From: an uncultured bacterium
GTDB taxonomy: Bacteria; Actinomycetota; Actinomycetes; S36-B12
Assembly (NCBI GenBank): GCA_903954205.1
Contig: CAJBMR010000096.1
Span: 1-10,293 of the forward strand
Length of the DNA stretch: 10,293 nucleotides
Direction of reading: 5' to 3'
Of the stretch, positions 1-5,803 are shown piece by piece. Positions within the stretch are counted from its first letter, which is position 1, and every line of letters starts with the position of its first letter. The position numbers and the translations under genes were made by a program. The notes beneath the pieces are model-generated. The model saw only the letters and a list, made by a program, of their open reading frames with translations. It was not told the DNA's origin and searched no databases.

Positions 1-198
1 GACATGGATTTGCTCGTGGAGGTGTGCGGCAACATCGCCGGTCGCTCCTTCTGCGCCCTCGGCGATGCTGCCGCGACCCCCTACCCCGCGGCCCTGAAGT
101 ACTTCCGCGACGAGTTCGAGGCCGCGACCCACACGCCCGTCGACGAGGCCTTCCCGCCGGCGGCTTCCTACGTCTTCGGTGAGGTGGCCGCGCGATGA
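1..198 (+). CDS. nuoF: NADH-quinone oxidoreductase subunit F, C-terminal fragment (5' end outside window)
   Basis: This is the last 65 codons of the NADH- and FMN-binding subunit of complex I, which oxidises NADH in the cytoplasmic peripheral arm and passes electrons through FMN to the [4Fe-4S] cluster N3. The frame is already open at base 1. The visible part contains GRSFCALGDAAATP (bases 40-81), the conserved C-terminal motif of the NuoF/Nqo1 family. Its cysteine (bases 52-54) is the expected fourth ligand of N3; the CxxCxxC that supplies the other three lies upstream of the window. A KYFRDEFEA-type motif follows, also typical of the family. The NADH and FMN domains cannot be judged. The stop TGA (196-198) overlaps the nuoG ATG in an ATGA junction, which implies translational coupling. 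The assignment is firm from motif plus context. Confidence 0.95.
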   Translation, partial: DMDLLVEVCGNIAGRSFCALGDAAATPYPAALKYFRDEFEAATHTPVDEAFPPAASYVFGEVAAR

Positions 199-2630
199 CC
201 ATCGCCCCGCAGAGTCCTGCCGGTGTCGCCCCCGCCGACGTCGTGACGGTGACCGTCGACGGCATCGAGGTGCGCGTGCCCAAGGGCATGCTCGTGATTC
301 GCGTCGCCGAGCTCATGGGCATCGAGATCCCTCGCTTCTGCGATCACCCGCTTCTCGATCCTGTCGCCGCATGCCGCATGTGCCTCATCGAGATCGAGGG
401 CCAGGGCAAGCCTCAGCCTGCTTGCGCCATTGCCGTGACCGATGGAATGGTCGTGCGCACTCAGCGCACCTCGCCCATGGCCGATGCGGCGCAGGAGGGG
501 GTGATGGAGTTACTCCTCCTCAACCATCCTCTCGACTGCCCCGTGTGCGACAAGGGCGGCGAGTGCCCACTCCAGAATCAGGCGATGACCGCCGGTCGCG
601 GCACCTCACGCTTCGAAGAAGAGAAGCGCACCTTCGAGAAGCCGATCAACATGAGCGCGCAGATCCTGCTCGACCGTGAGCGCTGCGTCTCCTGCGCGCG
701 GTGCACGCGCTTTGCCGAACAGATCGCGGGCGATCCCATGCTCGAGCTCCTCGAGCGCGGCGCCAAGCAGCAGGTCGGCATCGCGCCCGACCAGCCCTTC
801 GACTCCTACTTCTCGGGCAACACCATCCAGATTTGCCCCGTGGGTGCGCTCACGAGTTCCCTCTACCGCTTCCGGGCACGGCCCTTCGACCTGGTGAGCA
901 CGCCGACCACGTGCGAGCACTGCGCATCCGGCTGCTCGCTGCGCACCGATGTGCGCCGCGGGGTTGTGACGCGTCGCCTCGCGTGGGATGACCCCGAGGT
1001 CAATGAGGAGTGGAACTGCGACAAGGGCCGCTTCGCCTTTATCTACACGAATGAGGGTCGCATCGCCTCCCCGCTCGTGCGTGAGAACGGCGAGCTACGC
1101 CCGGCCTCGTGGCCGGAGGCGCTCGATATCGCGGCGCGCGGCCTGGCTTCCGCCCGCGGTCGCGCAGGAGTCCTCACCGGTGGTCGCCTCACGCGTGAGG
1201 ACGCCTACGCCTACGCGAAGTTCGCGCGAGTGGCCATGGGCACCGGCGACATCGACTTCCGCGCGCGCGTCGCCAGCGACGAAGAGTCGCAGTTCCTCGC
1301 ATCGTCGGTCGCCGGCAAGCCGCTCGGGCCGACGTACGCCGATCTCGACAAGGCTCCCGCCGTCCTGCTCGTCGGCCTAGAGCCCGAAGACGAGTCGCCG
1401 ATCATCTTCCTGCGCCTGCGCGCTGCCACACGCAAGGGCGGTCCCCGCGTCGTCTCCCTGTCCCCCGTGCGCACGCGCGGCATGGACAAGATGAACGCCG
1501 AGTGGTGGGCTGTCCAGCCCGGTGGCGAGGCCATCGCCCTGCGCCGACTGATGGGTGGGGAGCAGGCTGCCGACACGCTGGCCGCACTGCGTCAGCCCGG
1601 GGCGGTCATCCTCGTGGGTGAGCGCATGGCGGGTGTCCCCGGTGCGCTTTCGGCGGCTGCGGAACTTGCGTCCACCACGGGGGCGCGCCTGGGCTGGGTT
1701 CCCCGCCGTGCGGGCGAGCGCGGTGCGCTCGATGCGGGTGCGCTCGCGGGTCTTCTACCCGGTGGCCGCCCGGCGAACGACGCTCGTGCGCGCGAGGAAG
1801 TCGCCGTCGTCTGGGGCGTGGACCCCAGCAGCCTGCCCACGGGCGGTCGCTCGAGCCAGGCCCTCGTCGACGAGATCCTCGGTGACGGGTCGCGCGTGGA
1901 GCGCGACGAGCAGCGGAGCCTTGACGCGCTGCTCGTTGCGGGACTCGAGGTTGCAGACCACCCGCGTGCGGAGGATCTGCGACGCGCGATCACTGCAGTC
2001 CCCTTCGTCGTCGCACTCTCCACGCACCACAACGAAGTGACCGAGGCAGCCGACGTGGTCTTCCCCGTCGCCGTCGTGGCCGAGAAGGCCGGCTCGTTCA
2101 CCGACTGGGAGGGCCGCAACAAGCCGTTCTCGGCCGCCATCCACGGAGCGCAGTCCATCTCCGACGGGCGAGTCCTCGCCATGATCGCCGACGTCATGGA
2201 TGTGCCCTTTGGCACCGGCGATGTCAGTGCCCTGCGCAGTGAGATGGACCGTCTGGGCATGTGGTCGGGTGAGCGCCCCGCGGCACCATCCGTGTCGCCC
2301 GCCCTCGACGAGGCCGCAGGTACGACCGCTCTGGCCACCTGGCGACTCCTTCTCGACGCCGGCGCGATGCAAGAGGGTGAGCCGCACCTGGCGGCCACCG
2401 CGCGGCCGACCGAGGCCCTCATGGGGGCGCAGACCGCGCGGGCGCTCGGCCTCACCGAGGCCGCCAGCGTGGTCGTGTCCACGAACGAGGGATCAATCGA
2501 ACTCCCCCTGTGCATCGCCGACGTCGTCGAAGGCGCGGTGTGGATCCCGATGACCTCCGGGGGCTCGCGAGCCCTCGCCATCGGTGCATCGCACGGCTCA
2601 CGGGTGCGCGTCACGGGAGGTAGGGCATGA
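195..2630 (+). CDS. nuoG: NADH-quinone oxidoreductase subunit G (iron-sulfur subunit, N7-containing type)
   Basis: This is the large iron-sulfur subunit of the complex I peripheral arm (811 aa, within the NuoG/Nqo3 range). It carries electrons from NuoF towards NuoI. An N-terminal 2Fe-2S ferredoxin-like domain supplies Cys49, Cys60, Cys63 and Cys77 (cluster N1b). The motif HPLDCPVCDKGGEC gives His111, Cys115, Cys118 and Cys124 (N5). CVSCARC, with a later cysteine, gives Cys164, Cys167, Cys170 and Cys214 (N4). Cys240, Cys243, Cys247 and Cys275 match the CxxCxxxC...C set for the off-path cluster N7, found only in some bacteria. The rest is a molybdopterin-oxidoreductase-like fold; the stretch near residues 609-643 (STHHNEVTEAADVVFP onward) is typical of it. 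NuoG proteins are known to have lost the molybdenum cofactor. The ATG overlaps the nuoF stop by four bases, with a GGTGAGG-like ribosome site at 179-185. The far end overlaps nuoH by four bases. Confidence 0.97.
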   Translation: MTIAPQSPAGVAPADVVTVTVDGIEVRVPKGMLVIRVAELMGIEIPRFCDHPLLDPVAACRMCLIEIEGQGKPQPACAIAVTDGMVVRTQRTSPMADAAQEGVMELLLLNHPLDCPVCDKGGECPLQNQAMTAGRGTSRFEEEKRTFEKPINMSAQILLDRERCVSCARCTRFAEQIAGDPMLELLERGAKQQVGIAPDQPFDSYFSGNTIQICPVGALTSSLYRFRARPFDLVSTPTTCEHCASGCSLRTDVRRGVVTRRLAWDDPEVNEEWNCDKGRFAFIYTNEGRIASPLVRENGELRPASWPEALDIAARGLASARGRAGVLTGGRLTREDAYAYAKFARVAMGTGDIDFRARVASDEESQFLASSVAGKPLGPTYADLDKAPAVLLVGLEPEDESPIIFLRLRAATRKGGPRVVSLSPVRTRGMDKMNAEWWAVQPGGEAIALRRLMGGEQAADTLAALRQPGAVILVGERMAGVPGALSAAAELASTTGARLGWVPRRAGERGALDAGALAGLLPGGRPANDARAREEVAVVWGVDPSSLPTGGRSSQALVDEILGDGSRVERDEQRSLDALLVAGLEVADHPRAEDLRRAITAVPFVVALSTHHNEVTEAADVVFPVAVVAEKAGSFTDWEGRNKPFSAAIHGAQSISDGRVLAMIADVMDVPFGTGDVSALRSEMDRLGMWSGERPAAPSVSPALDEAAGTTALATWRLLLDAGAMQEGEPHLAATARPTEALMGAQTARALGLTEAASVVVSTNEGSIELPLCIADVVEGAVWIPMTSGGSRALAIGASHGSRVRVTGGRA

Positions 2631-4012
2631 CCGGGATGACCTTCAACGACCCCTGGTGGCTGGTGCTGCTCAAGGTCCTCGCGATCTTCGTCATGCTCGT
2701 GCTCCTCACCCTCTTCACTATCTGGTGGGAGCGCCGCGTCGTGGCACGCATGCAGTCGCGCGTCGGCCCCAACCGTGTCGGCCCCTTCGGCCTGCTGCAG
2801 TCCCTGATGGATGGTTTCAAGCTGGCGCTGAAGGAGGAGATCATCCCCAAGACGGCACATCGGGCCGTCTACTGGATCGCTCCGGTGATCTCGGCGACGA
2901 TGGCCTTCATTGCCTTCGCCGTGATCCCCTTCGGTCCGATGGTGAGCATCTTCGGGGTCGAGACCCCGCTCCAGTTGACCGACTTCCCTGTCTCGGTGCT
3001 CTACGTCCTTGCCGTCGCCTCCATCGGCATCTACGGAATCGTGCTCGCCGGCTGGTCTTCGGGATCGACGTACCCGCTTCTCGGCGGCCTGCGCTCATCG
3101 GCGCAGATGATTTCCTACGAGCTCGCGATGTCCATGTCCTTCGTCGCGGTCTTCCTGTACGCCGGCTCGATGTCCACCTCGGCGATCGTGGCCGCCCAGG
3201 AACCGATCTGGTACGCCGTGATCCTGCTGCCGTCCTTCCTCATCTATGTGACGGCGATGGTGGGCGAGACCAACCGCGCACCGTTCGACCTGCCCGAGGC
3301 GGAGGGCGAGCTCGTCGGCGGATTCCACACGGAGTACTCGTCGCTGAAGTTCGCGATGTTCTTCCTCGCGGAGTACATCAACATGGTCACCGTCTCCGCG
3401 CTGGCCACCACCCTCTTCCTTGGCGGCTGGCGCGCACCGTGGCCCATCTCGCTGTGGGAGAGCGCCAACACCGGCTGGTGGCCGTTGCTGTGGTGGCTCA
3501 TCAAGGTCCAACTCTTCATCTTCGTCTTCATCTGGCTGCGCGGCACGCTGCCGCGATTGCGCTACGACCAGTTCATGCGATTCGGATGGAAGATCCTCAT
3601 CCCGGCATCCCTGGTGTGGATCGTCATCGTGGCGGCGGCTCGTGTCGTGCGCAATGAGTTCTCCGTCACGACCCAGGAGCTCCTACTCCTCGGTGCGGGC
3701 GCACTCATCGTGATCGTGGTCGGATCGTGGGTCCTCCAGATCCGCACCGCACGCCAGGAGAAGCGCGATCTTGAGGAGTCGGCAGCACAGGCTGCCAAGC
3801 CCTTCGACCCCTATGCGGGTGGCTACCCTGTGCCGCCCCTGCCGGGTCAGGAATTCACCTACACCTCAAGGCGCGCGCGCGCCGGCAGCACGCTTGCCGG
3901 CACTGCCGTGACCGCCATCGGGCCCGGCGGGTCGGCGGAGCCGCCCCTGTCGGGCTACGTGGCCGAGGCGACATCCGACGACGAGCAGCCGAAGGAGGAT
4001 GGCAATGCCTGA
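2627..4012 (+). CDS. nuoH: NADH-quinone oxidoreductase subunit H with C-terminal extension
   Basis: This membrane subunit sits at the junction of the two arms of complex I and forms most of the quinone cavity. Family motifs are clear: WERRVVARMQSRVGPNRVGP (residues 34-53), SSAQMISYELAMS (157-169, with the intramembrane Glu165) and GETNRAPFDLPEAEGELVGG (213-232). The last is the acidic loop, with Asp221, Glu224, Glu226 and Glu228 facing the quinone site. I count eight expected helices ending near residue 341, plus an additional hydrophobic helix at about 351-371. A polar tail of roughly 90 residues, rich in Pro, Gly, Ala and acidic residues, follows. At 461 aa the protein is over 100 residues longer than E. 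coli-type NuoH; long NuoH tails are known in actinobacteria. The ATG overlaps the nuoG stop and follows GGGAGG (2615-2620) by six bases. The 3' end overlaps nuoI. Confidence 0.97.
   Translation: MTGMTFNDPWWLVLLKVLAIFVMLVLLTLFTIWWERRVVARMQSRVGPNRVGPFGLLQSLMDGFKLALKEEIIPKTAHRAVYWIAPVISATMAFIAFAVIPFGPMVSIFGVETPLQLTDFPVSVLYVLAVASIGIYGIVLAGWSSGSTYPLLGGLRSSAQMISYELAMSMSFVAVFLYAGSMSTSAIVAAQEPIWYAVILLPSFLIYVTAMVGETNRAPFDLPEAEGELVGGFHTEYSSLKFAMFFLAEYINMVTVSALATTLFLGGWRAPWPISLWESANTGWWPLLWWLIKVQLFIFVFIWLRGTLPRLRYDQFMRFGWKILIPASLVWIVIVAAARVVRNEFSVTTQELLLLGAGALIVIVVGSWVLQIRTARQEKRDLEESAAQAAKPFDPYAGGYPVPPLPGQEFTYTSRRARAGSTLAGTAVTAIGPGGSAEPPLSGYVAEATSDDEQPKEDGNA
3992..3998 (+). promoter_or_regulatory. Ribosome binding site for nuoI (decides the start)
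   Basis: AAGGAGG lies inside the end of nuoH. Two in-frame ATG codons follow, at 3999 and 4005. The first directly abuts the ribosome site with no spacer, while the second has a six-base spacer. The site therefore favours 4005 as the nuoI start. This is inference from spacing alone. Confidence 0.75.
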
Positions 4013-4598
4013 GCTGCCCCCCGCCGTACGCGGCTTCGGCGTCACCTTCGCGACCATGTTCAAGAAGGTCGTCACCGAGGAGTACCCCGAGCAGGCCGAC
4101 CGCTACCCGCCCAAGCCGCGCTTCCACGGCCGGCACCAGCTCAATCGCTGGGCCGACGGTCTGGAGAAGTGCATCGGGTGCGAGCTGTGCGCATGGGCAT
4201 GCCCGGCCGATGCCATCCTCGTTGAGGCCGACAGCAACACCGAGGAGGCACGTTTCTCCCCGGGCGAGCGCTACGGCCGCGTCTACCAGATCAACTACCT
4301 GCGCTGCATCTTCTGCGGCCTGTGCATCGAGGCCTGCCCGACGCGCGCGCTCACGATGACCAATGAGTACGAGCTCGCCGACGACAACCGCGCCGATCTG
4401 ATCTTCGAGAAGAAGGATCTCCTCGCTCCCATGCTCCCCGGCATGATCGCGCCGCCGCACCGCATGGTGCCCGGCACCACGGAGCAGGACTACTACGCCG
4501 GTAAGGTCTCGGGCTCGGTGCCGGAGCAGGAGCCGGCCGGGGATGAGCGGATCTGGGCCGAGACCCAGGTGCCCGCAGCTCGGGAGGACGGCGCATGA
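4005..4598 (+). CDS. nuoI: NADH-quinone oxidoreductase subunit I (8Fe ferredoxin subunit)
   Basis: NuoI bridges NuoG and the quinone-proximal cluster N2 and holds two [4Fe-4S] clusters, N6a and N6b. Counting from the chosen start (197 aa), two classical CxxCxxCxxxCP motifs are present: Cys56-Cys59-Cys62-Cys66 (CIGCELCAWACP) and Cys101-Cys104-Cys107-Cys111 (CIFCGLCIEACP). As in other 8Fe ferredoxins, the last cysteine of each motif should complete the opposite cluster. The N-terminal segment GFGVTFATMFKK is the amphipathic anchor region seen in this family. The C-terminus after about residue 165 is polar and rich in Glu, Ala and Pro, with no recognisable domain. The start at 4005 is preferred over 3999 on ribosome-site spacing; the difference is two residues. 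The gene overlaps nuoH by eight bases and nuoJ by four. All eight ligands are intact. Confidence 0.96.
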   Translation: MPELPPAVRGFGVTFATMFKKVVTEEYPEQADRYPPKPRFHGRHQLNRWADGLEKCIGCELCAWACPADAILVEADSNTEEARFSPGERYGRVYQINYLRCIFCGLCIEACPTRALTMTNEYELADDNRADLIFEKKDLLAPMLPGMIAPPHRMVPGTTEQDYYAGKVSGSVPEQEPAGDERIWAETQVPAAREDGA

Positions 4599-5434
4599 CC
4601 GAGACCGGCACCAGCACTGCCGAGGCGGCGGTCTTCTGGGTGTGTGCCGTCCTTGCTGTCACCGGCGGCCTGGGCCTCATCCTGTCGCGCCGCGCGGTCC
4701 ATAGCGCCCTGTGGGTGGCGCTGACGATGATCAGTCTCGCCGTGCTCTACCTGGCCAACGCTGCGCCTTTCCTGGGGATGGTGCAGATCATCGTCTACAC
4801 CGGCGCGGTCATGATGCTCTTCCTCTTCGTGCTCATGGTCGTCGGCGTTGACTCGAGTGATTCGCTGGTCGAGACGCTCAGGGGCCAGCGCGTCGTCGGC
4901 ATCCTGCTTGCTGCTGGTTTCGGAATCCTCCTTGTCCTTGCGATCGGCACCGCTTTGAGCGGCGTCGCGTCCGTCGGCCTCGATGCTGCCAACTCGGAGT
5001 ACGGCGGCAACGTCGAAGGCATCGCACGTCTCCTCTTCGGCGAGTACCTCTTCGCCTTCGAGGTGGTGGCCGGACTGCTCATCACCGCGGCGCTCGGTGC
5101 CCTCGTCCTGGCGCATCGCGAGCGCTGGCAGCCGCGCAAGACGCAGCGCGAGCTTTCGGAGGAGCGCGTGCGTAGCGGCGAGCATGTCGGCCCGATGCCG
5201 GCTCCAGGCGTCTACGCCCGCCACAACGCCGTCGACACCCCTGCGCTCCTACCCGATGGCTCGGTGTCGGAGATCTCCGTCCCGGGCCCGCTGCGCGCAC
5301 GCGGCGACCTGCGCCCGGTCGACACCGCTGCCGTGGCAGAGACCGACGCCCTTGCCTCAGGTCGTGCCGCCCTCGGTCCCGCCGAACATCCCGTCGCGGA
5401 CGATCCCGGCACGTCTCCGGGAGAGCCGCGATGA
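4595..5434 (+). CDS. nuoJ: NADH-quinone oxidoreductase subunit J with long C-terminal tail
   Basis: This small membrane subunit packs between NuoH, NuoK and NuoN in the proton-pumping arm. Five hydrophobic helices are visible, at about residues 12-30, 36-54, 58-83, 100-122 and 153-173. The third contains GMVQIIVYTGAVMMLFLFV, the most conserved stretch of the family; it holds the tyrosine (Tyr68) at the pi-bulge helix that changes conformation during turnover in structurally studied complexes. The protein is 279 aa, about 100 more than E. coli NuoJ. The excess is a hydrophilic tail (about 175-279) that starts with a basic cluster (RERWQPRKTQR), suggesting a cytoplasmic location, and then becomes rich in Ala, Pro and Asp. 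Tails of this kind occur in actinobacterial NuoJ. The ATG overlaps the nuoI stop, with GGGAGG at 4582-4587 seven bases upstream. Confidence 0.95.
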   Translation: MTETGTSTAEAAVFWVCAVLAVTGGLGLILSRRAVHSALWVALTMISLAVLYLANAAPFLGMVQIIVYTGAVMMLFLFVLMVVGVDSSDSLVETLRGQRVVGILLAAGFGILLVLAIGTALSGVASVGLDAANSEYGGNVEGIARLLFGEYLFAFEVVAGLLITAALGALVLAHRERWQPRKTQRELSEERVRSGEHVGPMPAPGVYARHNAVDTPALLPDGSVSEISVPGPLRARGDLRPVDTAAVAETDALASGRAALGPAEHPVADDPGTSPGEPR

Positions 5435-5730
5435 GTCCCGAGAGCTACGTCATCCTGGCCGCGGTGCTCTTCACCATCGGCACGGTCGGGGTGCTCGTGC
5501 GTCGCAACGCGATCGTCGTCTTCATGTCGATCGAGCTCATGCTCAACGCGGCCAATTTGGCCTTCGTCGCCTTCGCTCGCATGCAGGGCAACCTCGAGGG
5601 GCAGGTGATCGCCTTCTTCGTGATGGTGGTGGCCGCCGCAGAGGTGGTCGTGGGCCTGGCGATCATCGTGGCGATCTACCGATCGCGACGTTCAGCTTCT
5701 ATCGACGAACCCAACCTGCTCAAGTACTGA
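5431..5730 (+). CDS. nuoK: NADH-quinone oxidoreductase subunit K
   Basis: NuoK is a three-helix membrane subunit (99 aa, the usual length) homologous to MrpC of multisubunit Na+/H+ antiporters. Helices lie at about residues 4-22, 27-49 and 60-83. The two intramembrane glutamates needed for proton transfer are present: Glu35 in FMSIELMLNAANL and Glu71 in AAAEVVVGLAI, matching E. coli Glu36 and Glu72. A short basic C-terminus (YRSRRSASIDEPNLLKY) ends the protein. The ATG overlaps the nuoJ stop by four bases, and GGGAG at 5419-5423 is a suitable ribosome site. The stop is a tandem TGATGA (5728-5733), which ends translation firmly before the only intergenic gap in the operon. Confidence 0.97.
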   Translation: MSPESYVILAAVLFTIGTVGVLVRRNAIVVFMSIELMLNAANLAFVAFARMQGNLEGQVIAFFVMVVAAAEVVVGLAIIVAIYRSRRSASIDEPNLLKY

Positions 5731-5731
5731 T

Positions 5732-5764
5732 GACCGCCCCCGGGGCGAGACACGCCCCTGGGTC
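5732..5764 (+). other. GC-rich stem-loop in the nuoK-nuoL gap
   Basis: GGGGCG (5742-5747) can pair with CGCCCC (5753-5758) around the five-base loop AGACA. Below it, GACC (5732-5735) can pair with GGTC (5761-5764) across an internal bulge. It directly follows the nuoK stop. No run of T residues follows, so it does not look like a classical intrinsic terminator. It could be an RNA processing or stability element between the nuoK and nuoL parts of the message, or have no role. The complementarity is seen in the sequence; any function is inference. Confidence 0.45.
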
Positions 5765-5779
5765 AGAGAAGGACATGAC

Positions 5780-5803
5780 GTGATCAAGAAGGAGGCGCCG
5801 TGA
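5780..5803 (+). other. Possible seven-codon coupling mini-ORF before nuoL
   Basis: GTG at 5780 opens a seven-codon frame (MIKKEAP) ending in TGA at 5801-5803, which overlaps the nuoL GTG (5800-5802) as GTGA, the same junction used at nuoL-nuoM and nuoM-nuoN. An AGAAGGA sequence at 5767-5773 sits six bases upstream of the GTG. The mini-ORF also spans the nuoL ribosome site. It could deliver ribosomes to nuoL by translational coupling across the gap. So short a frame could easily arise by chance, so confidence is low. Confidence 0.25.
5789..5795 (+). promoter_or_regulatory. Ribosome binding site for nuoL
   Basis: AAGGAGG stands four bases before the GTG at 5800. It supports GTG as the nuoL start. 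The reading frame has a stop at 5776-5778 with no other start codon between, and the first in-frame ATG lies 63 codons downstream, inside the membrane domain. Confidence 0.75.

Noticed and set aside
1592..2860. 422-codon minus-strand open frame spanning the nuoG-nuoH junction
   Set aside because: It is antisense to two conserved genes, has Arg/Ser/Pro-rich low-complexity sequence, and no supporting context.
2584..3657. 357-codon plus-strand open frame overlapping nuoH in another phase
   Set aside because: It is rich in Arg, His, Pro and Gly without motifs, while the nuoH frame is clearly coding.
5736..5764. Intrinsic terminator after nuoK
   Set aside because: The stem-loop is followed by CAGAGAAGGA with no T-rich tract, and nuoL-N continue the same complex on the same strand.
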